From Ignavibacteria bacterium (GTDB lineage: Bacteria > Bacteroidota > Ignavibacteria > Ignavibacteriales > SURF-24): DNA of 64,000 nucleotides. A program made the position numbers and the translations under genes. Below the pieces are notes generated by a model that was given only the letters and a program-made list of their open reading frames with translations, was not told the DNA's origin and searched no databases. The DNA lies in assembly GCA_025612375.1 (NCBI GenBank), contig JAAXKN010000005.1, positions 124,001 through 188,000 on the forward strand, in the 5' to 3' direction. Position 1 is the stretch's first letter. The number at the start of each line of letters is the position of its first letter. Shown in pieces: positions 26,686-34,527 of the stretch.

Positions 26686-27336
26686 CTATGTCACCTGGTT
26701 ATTGAAGTGATTATCCAGGTGCTTCTTTATTTCGGAGATCTGTGTTGCAATCCTTGAATCCACGCTGCCGATATCTGTTTCCACGATGCAGCCCCCGGCT
26801 TCAATTTTATCATCCTGCTCGAACTTGATCTTGGAGAATGACTCTTCCAGCAGAACCCCTTCCTGGTCTGAATGCAGGGAGGCGAAATCCCGGGGATTAA
26901 TTTTTATTATTACCTCATTGGCTCCGAGTATTTTCTTTACAGACTCCCTTAGCGTTGAGCTGATTACAGACTCTTTGCTGATCTCGTGCCTTACAATTTT
27001 TTCGGCTATGATAACCGCCACCTCAGTCACAATACTGTCGAATGACTGTTCGTACTCAGAAAGGTTTGATTCAATGGCAGCAAGGATTCTGTTAAACTCC
27101 TCGGTTTTTTCTATAAGCCTTTGTGTATATTCTTTTTCAAGCTCAGTTGCCGTAAGCTTCTGTGCTTCCTGAAATCCCTTGTCGTAATAGTTCTGCAGCT
27201 GAAGCTGAATATAGTCTTCCTCTTTTGCAGGCGCAGCCTCATTTTCAGCCGTATCCTCTGGCACCGCATCGAATTCACTGTTGAATTTGATCTTGACGGC
27301 ACCCGTTCTCAAATTTAGTTTAACCACATCAGACAT
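26686..27336 (-). CDS. fliH: flagellar export stator/negative regulator FliH
   Basis: The 216-residue protein regulates the FliI ATPase and links it to the export base. The N-terminal part is acidic and variable, and the central part is a long helix (EAQKLTATELEKEYTQRLIEKTEEFNRILAAIES). The C-terminal domain (about 110-205) holds ILGANEVIIKINPRDFASLHS and EAGGCIVETDIGSVDSRIATQISEIKKHL, matching the FliH/HrpE/V-type E-subunit fold. The start overlaps the end of fliG by eight bases. It precedes fliI by four bases. Confidence 0.9.
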   Translation of the reverse strand: MSDVVKLNLRTGAVKIKFNSEFDAVPEDTAENEAAPAKEEDYIQLQLQNYYDKGFQEAQKLTATELEKEYTQRLIEKTEEFNRILAAIESNLSEYEQSFDSIVTEVAVIIAEKIVRHEISKESVISSTLRESVKKILGANEVIIKINPRDFASLHSDQEGVLLEESFSKIKFEQDDKIEAGGCIVETDIGSVDSRIATQISEIKKHLDNHFNNQVT

Positions 27337-28372
27337 AAACTTCGTCGGCGCCTCCCCTCAGGTTGAGAGAAATCTCTTCATTTTCCTCGAGGGCTTTAAC
27401 AACATCCACTATTTTTGCCTGTGCAGATTCAACTTCTTTTAATTTGATTGGGCCCATATACTGCAGCTCTTCTTTCAGCAGGTCCGCGGCGCGTTCCGAC
27501 ATATTGGAAAATATTTTCTGCTTCAGCCTGTCGTCGGCAACCTTAAGGCTTATGGCCAGATCGCGGCGGTCCACCTCGCGCAGTATTCTCTGAATATCTT
27601 TGTCCTGTATGTTTATTATATCGTCGAAGAGGAACATGAGCCTTTTAATTTCATGAGCCACTTCCTCGTCTTTTTCCTGTATGACCGCAAGTATATCCTT
27701 GCTTATGCTGACGCTTGTACGGTTTAAGATCTTGGCAAGACTCTTGGGTCCGCCGGTACGGCTTAACGACTGGTTCATAGTAAAGCCTGCAAGTTCATCC
27801 ACAACTTTCTCAATCTGCTTTAAGGTCTGCGGAGATATTTTTCCAAGAGTTGCAATTCTGTAGGCCACGTCGGCCCTCATGTTCTCCGGCAGCTCTTTTA
27901 TTGCATTTGCAGTCTGCTCCGGATTAAGATGAGAAAGAATGAGTGCAATTGTCTGCGGGTGCTCCTTGTTAAGGAAGTTCACCAGCTGCGCCGAGTCGGC
28001 CTTCTTTAAGACGTCAAATCCGCGAAGCGTGGTGAGGTTTCTCACCTTTTCAATAATCTCAACAGCCTTTGCAAGGCCGAAAGATTTTTCCAGAATAGTC
28101 TGTGCGTAATCTATGCCTCCCTCAAGGACGTATTCGCGTGCGGTTATCATTGCATAATATTCCGACATCACGCTGTCTACAGTATTGGAAGCAATATTTT
28201 TCACTTTGGAAATTTCAGCACTTATCTGTTCGACTTCCGCCGGATCAAGGTGCTTGAATACCGCGGCAGCCGTCTCAACATTAAGAGCAATCATCAGAAG
28301 CGCAGCCTTCTGTGCACCGGAAATGTCAGCCTTTTTTGTGGGTTCTTTTAATGCTTTTTCTTTAGTACTCAT
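27329..28372 (-). CDS. fliG: flagellar motor switch protein FliG
   Basis: The 347-residue protein forms part of the C-ring and turns stator force into rotation. The N-terminal domain begins SGAQKAALLMIALNVETAAAVFKHLDPAEVEQISAEISK. The middle has LVNFLNKEHPQTIALILSHLNPEQTANAIKELPE, including the EHPQ motif. The torque-generating C-terminal domain shows LMFLFDDIINIQDKDIQRILREVDRRDLAISLK, with the conserved charged residues. It overlaps the end of fliF by 11 bases. Confidence 0.96.
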   Translation of the reverse strand: MSTKEKALKEPTKKADISGAQKAALLMIALNVETAAAVFKHLDPAEVEQISAEISKVKNIASNTVDSVMSEYYAMITAREYVLEGGIDYAQTILEKSFGLAKAVEIIEKVRNLTTLRGFDVLKKADSAQLVNFLNKEHPQTIALILSHLNPEQTANAIKELPENMRADVAYRIATLGKISPQTLKQIEKVVDELAGFTMNQSLSRTGGPKSLAKILNRTSVSISKDILAVIQEKDEEVAHEIKRLMFLFDDIINIQDKDIQRILREVDRRDLAISLKVADDRLKQKIFSNMSERAADLLKEELQYMGPIKLKEVESAQAKIVDVVKALEENEEISLNLRGGADEVYV

Positions 28373-29957
28373 CTTCGTGTAACCAGGAATTAATTAATTT
28401 TGCAGCATCTGCAGGATTTTTAGCCACATAGTTGGCTATCTTTTCCTGCTGTACCAGCTTTTGAGCTGCATCCTCGGTGATTTCATCTTCAATATCGCCT
28501 ATTGCAGCGGGAGCTTTCTTCTTCTTTAGCAGAGCCGGCTGATTACCTGTCTGAGGAGCTTCCACAGAAGGCATTTCCAGAAGCTGAACATCTGCAGACT
28601 CGCCAACAGTGCCTATGATAATCCTCTCGTTTTTAATCTTATTTAACAGCCCTTTCAATATGAACATCGATGCCCCTACGGCAACAAAAATCAGAAGCAG
28701 GTTTGTCCATTTATCCATGTTGTCAAATATGGAAGATCCGCCCTTTGTATCATCTCCCATTTTGGTCTCAAACGGTATGCTTACAATTGAGAACTGATCC
28801 TTTCTTGTAGAATCAATTCCTATGGAATTTTTTATTATATTCTCCAGCTTTTTCATCTGGTCGTCGCTTCTGGGCTCATAGACAATTTCGGTATTTTCCC
28901 CTTTTTTCACTTCTTTAGGGGTGCCGTTGATTACGGCAGCCAGGCTCAGACGCTTTATGGTTCCGGTTCCTTCAACCACCTTCTGGACGGTCCTGCTGAT
29001 TTCATAGTTGGTAGTTGCATTCTCATTTGACTGCTGGGTCGAATCACCGGAAGCCTTGCCGCCGCTGGAGGACTTGACTGTCTGCTCACTTACGGCTACC
29101 TGAGACTCAGGATCGTAGGTCTCCATGGTCTTTTCAACCTGATTAAAATCCAGGTCCGCATTAACCTGCACAATTGCATTGCCATAGCCAAGGACGTTGT
29201 CCAAAAGGCTCTGCGCCTTCTGTGCAAGATAATTTTCCACCGACTGTTTTATCTCATACTGCTTGCTGCTGGAGGCTGCAAGGGGACTTTCGTCCAACTC
29301 CTTTGAAAGGAGCCGTCCATGAGTGTCAAGAATCGTAACCTTGCCCGGCCTCAGGCCTTCAACGCTTCCTGATATCAGGTTTGATATGGCGACAATATTG
29401 TTTTTTGTAATGTTCTGACTGTTTCTAAGCTTAAGCACCACGGAAGCTGTAGGTTCTTTTTCTTCTTCCTTAAAGACAGATTTCTGCGGGAATACAATGT
29501 GGACCCTTACTCCTTCAACACCTTCAACCTGCATGATTGTTCGGGCAAGCTCTCCTTCAAGTGCGCGCTTGAAGTTCAGCTTCTGCATGAACTCAGACAT
29601 CCCCATCGTGTTCTTGTCGAAGATCTCATAACCAACAATACCTGAGCTCGGAATTCCTTTGCCTGCAAGGGCAAGCCTGGTTTCGTAAACCTTTTCCTTG
29701 GGAACCCTGATCGTCTGCCCGTTGTCTTCAATCTTATAGGGTATTTTCTGACTGGTCAGGTGTTCAACAACCTTGGAGGCATCCTCAGGCGCAAGGTTTG
29801 TAAAAAGCGCTGAATAGTTGGGCTCGTTAAAAGCAAATAATATAAAACCCAGAAGAATAACTGTAGCAAGTACAACACCCCCAATGATCAGGCGCTGCTG
29901 AAGTGAGAGCTTATTGAATATTCCGAGTAAAGCCTGAACCGAATTTTTCTTATCCAC
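28362..29957 (-). CDS. fliF: flagellar MS-ring protein FliF
   Basis: The 531-residue protein forms the membrane ring on which the flagellum is built. The first membrane helix is at about 22-43 (RLIIGGVVLATVILLGFILFAF) and the second at about 425-445 (NLLLIFVAVGASMFILKGLL). Between them lie the periplasmic ring-building motifs, including YSALFTNLAPEDASKVVEHL, GIPSSGIVGYEIFDKNTMGMSEFMQKLNFKRALEGELARTI and VEGVRVHIVFPQKSVF. The C-terminal cytoplasmic tail, which binds FliG, is LVQQEKIANYVAKNPADAAKLINSWLHED. Confidence 0.96.
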   Translation of the reverse strand: MDKKNSVQALLGIFNKLSLQQRLIIGGVVLATVILLGFILFAFNEPNYSALFTNLAPEDASKVVEHLTSQKIPYKIEDNGQTIRVPKEKVYETRLALAGKGIPSSGIVGYEIFDKNTMGMSEFMQKLNFKRALEGELARTIMQVEGVEGVRVHIVFPQKSVFKEEEKEPTASVVLKLRNSQNITKNNIVAISNLISGSVEGLRPGKVTILDTHGRLLSKELDESPLAASSSKQYEIKQSVENYLAQKAQSLLDNVLGYGNAIVQVNADLDFNQVEKTMETYDPESQVAVSEQTVKSSSGGKASGDSTQQSNENATTNYEISRTVQKVVEGTGTIKRLSLAAVINGTPKEVKKGENTEIVYEPRSDDQMKKLENIIKNSIGIDSTRKDQFSIVSIPFETKMGDDTKGGSSIFDNMDKWTNLLLIFVAVGASMFILKGLLNKIKNERIIIGTVGESADVQLLEMPSVEAPQTGNQPALLKKKKAPAAIGDIEDEITEDAAQKLVQQEKIANYVAKNPADAAKLINSWLHEDEY

Positions 29958-30247
29958 TATACTTGTATCCTGGTTAATTCTTTATACATATCCACAGCTT
30001 TGTTCCTGATTTCCATCAGGAGCTCAAGGCTGGTCTTTGCCTTTTCACCGGCAACCATAACCTCGTGCAGCTCCACGTTCTTGCCGTCGGCAAAGTCCTT
30101 TGTCTTATTCGATGCCAAAATCTGATCCTGGTTGACGTCACCGATAAAGGAGGTGAGCATTTCAGAGAATCCGGCATTGTCTTTCTTGCCGGTCTCTTCA
30201 ATCCTGGGTATTTCCCTGAATATGTTTTGAATTGCGCCTATTTTCAT
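29957..30247 (-). CDS. fliE: flagellar hook-basal body junction protein FliE
   Basis: The 96-residue protein links the MS-ring to the rod. Its C-terminal half carries the FliE signature: VELHEVMVAGEKAKTSLELLMEIRNKAVDMYKELTRIQV, nearly the family consensus. The size is typical. Its stop overlaps the fliF start by one base, so the two are coupled. Confidence 0.94.
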   Translation of the reverse strand: MKIGAIQNIFREIPRIEETGKKDNAGFSEMLTSFIGDVNQDQILASNKTKDFADGKNVELHEVMVAGEKAKTSLELLMEIRNKAVDMYKELTRIQV

Positions 30248-30249
30248 TT

Positions 30250-30504
30250 TTATCCTCTCTTATCGAACAAAGATCCAAGTGCAACACCCGACATCTTGCC
30301 TGACTTCTGGTAAAAATGATAATCCGTTATTTCTTTTTTATTTTCGGGATAGAGATTAATGAAAAAGTTCTTTTCCTCATTATTGATCTTTTCATTTTTC
30401 TGCAGAGAGCCTATGGCAGCCTCATTGTTAATCCTGGGCTTTGCCTTCACCTGCTGTGTATAGCCCGGGCCGTAATTGCCGATGTTGTTAGTAGAAATTT
30501 TCAT
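30250..30504 (-). CDS. small protein of unknown function within the flagellar operon
   Basis: The 84-residue protein lies exactly between flgC and fliE, with gaps of zero and two bases, where most flagellar operons have nothing. The N-terminal half is polar and Asn-rich; the C-terminal half (EEKNFFINLYPENKKEITDYHFYQKSG, then ALGSLFDKRG) looks structured and ends sharply in Gly. No signal peptide, membrane helix or known motif is visible. Its tight placement and clean frame suggest a real gene expressed with the rod genes, perhaps an export substrate or chaperone. I do not recognise its family. Confidence 0.72.
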   Translation of the reverse strand: MKISTNNIGNYGPGYTQQVKAKPRINNEAAIGSLQKNEKINNEEKNFFINLYPENKKEITDYHFYQKSGKMSGVALGSLFDKRG

Positions 30505-31017
30505 TTATATCTCCAGGGTGTCCTTGGCCATCTGTTTTGAAGAATTCAAAGCCGTGAGATTCGATTCATAGCTTCTTGTAGCTGCTATCATGTCAACCAT
30601 TTCAGTTACTATATTTACATTAGGCATGTGCACATAACCGTCAGTGTCTGCATCGGGGTGCTCGGGCATATAGACCATATCCCCCTGTTTCTGATCCTTT
30701 ACAACGTCGCCCTTAAGTCCCGTCCTGGAATCCTCAGGAGGGAACTCCTGCTGCGGCGCTGCTGCTATATGGTCGGGATTTGTTGTGTCCATTCTAAGCA
30801 CGCCGCCCTGCAGGCCGTTAGGGTTGTAGTCTGCGCCCTCAAGAGGAGTCTTATCCTGCTTTACCACCAGGAACTTTCTCTGATAAGGCGTGCCGTCCTG
30901 TGTCTTTGTTGTATTGGTGTTTGCAATGTTCTCCGAGATCAGGTTCATTCTCTTTCTCTGCAGGCTGAGGCCCATGGCACTTATCTTTATGCCGAAAAAG
31001 TTATCGCTGATTTTCAA
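30505..31017 (-). CDS. flgC: flagellar proximal rod protein FlgC
   Basis: The 170-residue protein forms part of the rod that crosses the periplasm. It has the N-terminal axial motif LSLQRKRMNLISENIANTNTTKTQDGTPYQRK. The C-terminal signature is GYVHMPNVNIVTEMVDMIAATRSYESNLTALNSSKQMAKDTLEI. Length is slightly above the enteric protein (about 134) because of a central insert. Its start overlaps the end of flgB by four bases. Confidence 0.95.
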   Translation of the reverse strand: MKISDNFFGIKISAMGLSLQRKRMNLISENIANTNTTKTQDGTPYQRKFLVVKQDKTPLEGADYNPNGLQGGVLRMDTTNPDHIAAAPQQEFPPEDSRTGLKGDVVKDQKQGDMVYMPEHPDADTDGYVHMPNVNIVTEMVDMIAATRSYESNLTALNSSKQMAKDTLEI

Positions 31018-31409
31018 TGACCGCTCCCGTTTTTAATTACTTCCTGAATCAGTTTGAAATAATCACCCATTTTTTTCGATGCGAACTTATATTTAAGTGT
31101 ATTCTCAGCCATCTCGGCCATTTCAGTGTCAATGTCAACATTATTCATTCCGGAACTCAGATCCTTGCTCTTGTCTGTTTCAATCTCGAATTTGTTTTCC
31201 GGATCCAGCCCGTCCTTGACCGGGAAATGCTTCGGGTTTGTCGTCTTTAGTACAGATGACATGTTATCCGAAAGAACATCAGAAAACTTTATATCCTCTC
31301 TCTGATAGTTCTCTGTTCCAATATTGGCAATGTTCCTGCTGAGCACCTTCTGCTTCTGTGTGCAGTAGTCCAGCATTCTTATTAATGATTTTTCAACCGG
31401 CTGAGACAT
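31014..31409 (-). CDS. flgB: flagellar proximal rod protein FlgB
   Basis: The start is placed at ATG 31409 (MSQPVEKSLIRMLDY), not at an in-frame ATG 31 codons upstream. The region between them contains a -24/-12 promoter match, and the family begins at this point. The 131-residue product has the axial motif KQKVLSRNIANIGTENYQREDIKFSDVL and the C-terminal VDIDTEMAEMAENTLKYKFASKKMGDYFKLIQEVI. No clear Shine-Dalgarno site precedes the ATG. It is the first gene of the hook/basal-body operon running to flgE. Confidence 0.93.
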   Translation of the reverse strand: MSQPVEKSLIRMLDYCTQKQKVLSRNIANIGTENYQREDIKFSDVLSDNMSSVLKTTNPKHFPVKDGLDPENKFEIETDKSKDLSSGMNNVDIDTEMAEMAENTLKYKFASKKMGDYFKLIQEVIKNGSGH

Positions 31410-31439
31410 TTTAATTCTTTTTTTATTCAGGCTTATAAA

Positions 31440-31455
31440 GGCAAATGTAATGCCA
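31440..31455 (-). promoter_or_regulatory. sigma-54 (-24/-12) promoter of the flagellar operon
   Basis: On the minus strand the sequence reads TGGCAT-N5-TTGCC (plus strand GCAA at 31441-31444 and ATGCCA at 31450-31455). This matches the consensus TGGCAC-N5-TTGCA/T at all but the last base of the -24 part and the final base. Spacing of the invariant GG and GC is exactly right. The expected start point near 31430 leaves a short leader before flgB at 31409. An NtrC-family flagellar activator is encoded at 43923-45311. Confidence 0.72.
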
Positions 31456-31585
31456 GAGAAGGAACTTACAATTCCATTAAAATAGAAGATGATCCGCTTC
31501 ACAATTGGCTATATATAAACAAGTGCAAATTATTATGCACTATTTTTGATACCGGATTTTTGCCCTCTCATTCCGGAGCGGTTTT

Positions 31586-31607
31586 TCAGGTGCAAAGCTG
31601 CACCTGA
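31586..31607. repeat. perfect inverted repeat TCAGGTGCA-N4-TGCACCTGA
   Basis: Nine-base arms enclose AAGC, and a T-run follows on the plus strand at 31615-31622 after seven bases. It lies upstream of the chemotaxis promoter and about 175 bases upstream of flgB. The GTGCA/TGCAC half-site is repeated in a second palindrome 45 bases away. Confidence 0.7.
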
Positions 31608-31653
31608 GAGTAAGTTTTTTTTGCTATCTATATTATAAACTGTTAATTTTGCC

Positions 31654-31680
31654 TAAATTTCGTAACATATTTTCCGATAA
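31654..31680 (+). promoter_or_regulatory. sigma-28 (FliA) type promoter of the chemotaxis operon
   Basis: TAAA (31654-31657), exactly 15 bases, then TCCGATAA (31673-31680). The consensus is TAAA-N15-GCCGATAA, so only the first base of the -10 part differs. It points into the HEAT-cheR-cheY-cheZ-cheA-cheB operon and lies about 110-140 bases before its first start codon. Confidence 0.8.
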
Positions 31681-31797
31681 TGGACTAGGGGAAGTTTATT
31701 TATCCGGCTTTTATCTGCGGCTTGTCTGAAACCTTCAAAGTTTTAGGAATTAAAGTCCAAACCAGATTAGTAAACAAATGCAGAGTTACAAATCACT

Positions 31798-33228
31798 TTG
31801 TCTATTGAAAAGGCTACTCCAAGAATGAATAATTTTAGTTACCTGAGTGAAAATGAGCTCAGAATGCTGAGTTCACAAAATCCTTCGGAAAGAAGGATGG
31901 CAGTTGAAGACCTCATTAGTAAGGAGCTTGATGAAGAGGGGATTAAGATTTTAAGCAATATGCTCCTGGATCCTGATAAGGGCGTGAGGGATTCCGCATC
32001 ATTCACCTTAATATTTAATGCCAACCCCCTGATCCCCAAGTATGTCGTTCCTTTTATTTCTTCAGCCGATATCGCCTTAAGAAATATGGCCGGGGAAATC
32101 CTCTTAAGAATAAAAGACGGCAGCCTGGATGCAATGACAGAATACCTGCAGGAAGCAAACGACGACGACCAGAAATTTTTAATCGATATAATGGGCTTAA
32201 TCGGCAGCCCTAAGCCGGTGCCGGCAATTCTTCAGGTGCTGCATTCAAGCGCCAACGACAACGTTATTCTTTCATGCGTTGAGGCTTTGGGTAACATTGG
32301 ATATTCCGAGGCAATTCCTGATTTAATCAATTTTTATGAAAGCAACGAACTCTATAAGCCCACAATTGCCGAAGCGCTGGGGAAAATGAATTCCAGCGAG
32401 GCTCTGGATTTTATACTGTCGAAATATCCGGTTGAAGACCCCCTTACAAAGTTTTCAATTATAGAAAGCCTGGGACACCTGGGAGGAGAGACAACATTTT
32501 ATTTCCTGCTCTCCGAATTAAGAAAGATTACAGGACCCCTCATATGGCCCGTAATCGGGTCCCTTTATGAGCTGAAGGAAAAGTTCAATCTGGAACTTCC
32601 CTTCGATGAAAACATTAAGAACTCTATTGTTTATACACTGACAGACGCAGAACCAAGATACAAGAAGGCCGCAGCAAGCCTTATTACCATCTTTGACGAT
32701 AAAGAAATAATGGATACGCTTATTCGAATCTATGGCCAGGACGCCGAGATCGACCAGAGCATCAGGCCCGCTTTCTATAAATACGCAAGACTTTTATATT
32801 CCAAGCTCCCGGATGCCATAAGGCACAGCCCCTCAAACCTGACCAGCCTGCTTTGGCTCCTTAAGGACTTAACAGAATCTGATTCTGCCTCAACGCTCAA
32901 TTCGCTGGGCGAACTTGAAAGACGCAGCCTCAGCGATTCGGTTGCACTCTGCCTTTCCAACCCGGATGAGGAGGCAAGAAAAACAGCAATTGAACTGCTG
33001 TTTTTAATTAATGTGGACTATGCACTGCTTTTTATAGATTCAATGATTGAGGACGACAATATCTGGAACAGGCTGAAAGTTCTCGAAATGACAGAAAATA
33101 TTTTTACCCCGAAAGTTAATCAAATGTTAAAGACTATGGCACAGGACCAGGAAGTGATGATAAGAGAACGTGCCGCATGGATTTTAGCTCAGCGGGGTGT
33201 AACTGATTCAACAACTAAGACCGAATAG
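31798..33228 (+). CDS. HEAT-repeat protein at the head of the chemotaxis operon
   Basis: The 476-residue protein is made of helical pairs of the HEAT/PBS-lyase type, for example SERRMAVEDLISKELDEEGIKILSNMLLD and LSCVEALGNIGYSEAIPDLINFYES. The last repeat is VMIRERAAWILAQRGV. No signal, membrane segment or catalytic motif is seen, so it probably works as a scaffold in the cytoplasm. The start could be TTG at 31798 or ATG at 31825; neither has a good ribosome site. It ends four bases before cheR, and shares the sigma-28-type promoter. HEAT proteins are not a standard member of che operons, which makes a role in the receptor array or in methylation likely but unproven. Confidence 0.8.
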   Translation: MSIEKATPRMNNFSYLSENELRMLSSQNPSERRMAVEDLISKELDEEGIKILSNMLLDPDKGVRDSASFTLIFNANPLIPKYVVPFISSADIALRNMAGEILLRIKDGSLDAMTEYLQEANDDDQKFLIDIMGLIGSPKPVPAILQVLHSSANDNVILSCVEALGNIGYSEAIPDLINFYESNELYKPTIAEALGKMNSSEALDFILSKYPVEDPLTKFSIIESLGHLGGETTFYFLLSELRKITGPLIWPVIGSLYELKEKFNLELPFDENIKNSIVYTLTDAEPRYKKAAASLITIFDDKEIMDTLIRIYGQDAEIDQSIRPAFYKYARLLYSKLPDAIRHSPSNLTSLLWLLKDLTESDSASTLNSLGELERRSLSDSVALCLSNPDEEARKTAIELLFLINVDYALLFIDSMIEDDNIWNRLKVLEMTENIFTPKVNQMLKTMAQDQEVMIRERAAWILAQRGVTDSTTKTE

Positions 33229-33232
33229 ATTT

Positions 33233-34141
33233 ATGAGCAATCCTTCCAATGCGGACTTAAATAACTTTCTGCAGCAGAACGGAAGTCTGGGTTTCCCGAG
33301 AAATACCATCGCACTGCCCGACAAGTCCTTCGAAAACTGGAGAAAATACATATACGATCTATGCGGGATTTATTTCCAGGATAACAAGAAGTATCTGCTG
33401 GAGAGCCGGCTTCAGAAAAGGATTGGCTTCTTAGGACTCGATTCCTTCGACGCTTATCTCGATTTTGTGAAATATCACCCGGACCGTCTAAGTGAACAGA
33501 GATATCTTTTTGAAGCCATTACAATTAACGAAACATTCTTCTTCAGAAATCAGCCTCAGCTCGACGTCCTGGTTACTTCTGTAATTCCCGACTTGCTCAG
33601 CTCGCAGAAAAAGTTCGGGCGGAACAAGATCCGGATCTGGAGCGCTGCATCTTCATCGGGCGAAGAGGCATATTCGCTTGCAATAACGCTGACCGACCTC
33701 GTTAAACCGCGCTACCCGATGCTGGATTTTGAAATTGTCGGGACCGACATTAATCAGGCCATGATTGACACTGCAAGGAAAGGCACCTACAGGGATTATT
33801 CCATCAGGAATACCCCGCCTTATTACCTGAAAAAATATTTCAAAACCTATGGCAGCAATTACGAGGTCGACCCGGCGATAAAAAGCATGGTTTCTTTCAG
33901 GCTGATGAATCTTTATGACGACCTCAGTATGAAGAGTATGCTTAATTTTGACATTATTTACTGTGCCAACGTACTGATCTATTTTGACGTAAGATCTAAG
34001 GTCAAGGTTGTTTCACATTTATATAACTCCCTGAACAAAGGCGGATACCTGTTTATAGGATATTCCGAGACCCTGCATGGAATATCAAAAGCATTTAAGC
34101 TGATCAGCTATCCCAAAACAATAGGTTATAAGAAGGAGTAA
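33233..34141 (+). CDS. cheR: chemotaxis protein methyltransferase CheR
   Basis: The 302-residue enzyme transfers a methyl group from SAM to glutamate residues of chemoreceptors. A helical N-terminal domain covers about 25-100, with FEAITINETFFFRNQPQLDVL bearing the conserved Asn-Glu-Thr-x-Phe-Phe-Arg. The SAM loop is IWSAASSSGEEAYSLAI, followed by GTDINQAMIDTARKGTY. The C-terminal core has IIYCANVLIYFD and GGYLFIGYSETLHGI. No C-terminal TPR domain is present. It follows the HEAT gene closely. Confidence 0.95.
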   Translation: MSNPSNADLNNFLQQNGSLGFPRNTIALPDKSFENWRKYIYDLCGIYFQDNKKYLLESRLQKRIGFLGLDSFDAYLDFVKYHPDRLSEQRYLFEAITINETFFFRNQPQLDVLVTSVIPDLLSSQKKFGRNKIRIWSAASSSGEEAYSLAITLTDLVKPRYPMLDFEIVGTDINQAMIDTARKGTYRDYSIRNTPPYYLKKYFKTYGSNYEVDPAIKSMVSFRLMNLYDDLSMKSMLNFDIIYCANVLIYFDVRSKVKVVSHLYNSLNKGGYLFIGYSETLHGISKAFKLISYPKTIGYKKE

Positions 34142-34151
34142 TAAAGATAAA

Positions 34152-34517
34152 ATGAAAAAGGTCATCTTAATAGCTGATGATTCCCCCACGATAAGGAAGT
34201 TTGTTTCCTTTTCGCTTACCATGCACGGCTTCGAAGTGGTTTCGGCATGCGACGGCATGGAGGCCATGGAAAAACTTCCTGCACATAAAATTGATCTTGT
34301 AATAACAGATCTTAATATGCCGAACCTGGACGGCTTTGAACTCATCAAGACCATAAGGGGAAACGAGGAATACAAGGATATTCCTATTATCATACTTTCC
34401 TCACTTTCGGGGAGCGAAGATGTTGAAAAAGGTATGAGCTACGGCGCCAGTTCCTATCTGGTAAAGCCGTTTGACCCAAAAAGAATTCATTATGAAGTAT
34501 CTAAATATCTAAACTAG
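34152..34517 (+). CDS. CheY-like single-domain response regulator
   Basis: The 121-residue receiver domain has acidic residues Asp9 and Asp10, phosphoacceptor Asp53 in LVITDLNMPNLDG, Ser83/Ser84 in IILSSLSG and Lys105 in LVKPFDPK. There is no output domain. It lies just before a second receiver that looks more like classical CheY, so one of the two may serve as a phosphate sink or have another target than FliM. Confidence 0.92.
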   Translation: MKKVILIADDSPTIRKFVSFSLTMHGFEVVSACDGMEAMEKLPAHKIDLVITDLNMPNLDGFELIKTIRGNEEYKDIPIIILSSLSGSEDVEKGMSYGASSYLVKPFDPKRIHYEVSKYLN

Positions 34518-34527
34518 AGGTATAAAT

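Larger units (their letters stand above)
31410..31797. other. divergent control region between the flagellar and chemotaxis operons
   Basis: This 388-base gene-free stretch holds the sigma-54-type site for flgB (31440-31455) and a sigma-28-type site for the chemotaxis operon (31654-31680). Between them are two inverted repeats with GTGCA arms: AGTGCA-N8-TGCACT at 31522-31541, and TCAGGTGCA-N4-TGCACCTGA at 31586-31607. The second is followed by a T-run on the plus strand (31615-31622). The repeats could be activator binding sites, or, for the second, a terminator. No open reading frame or RNA gene is evident in it. Confidence 0.75.

Noticed and set aside
31410-31502. Upstream start for flgB at 31502, giving 162 residues
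   Set aside because: The added 31 codons overlap a -24/-12 promoter match and do not resemble FlgB; the start at 31409 was used.
31522-31541. Sigma-54 promoter at the AGTGCA palindrome
   Set aside because: The -24 GG is replaced by GC, while a much better site with the right spacing lies at 31440-31455.
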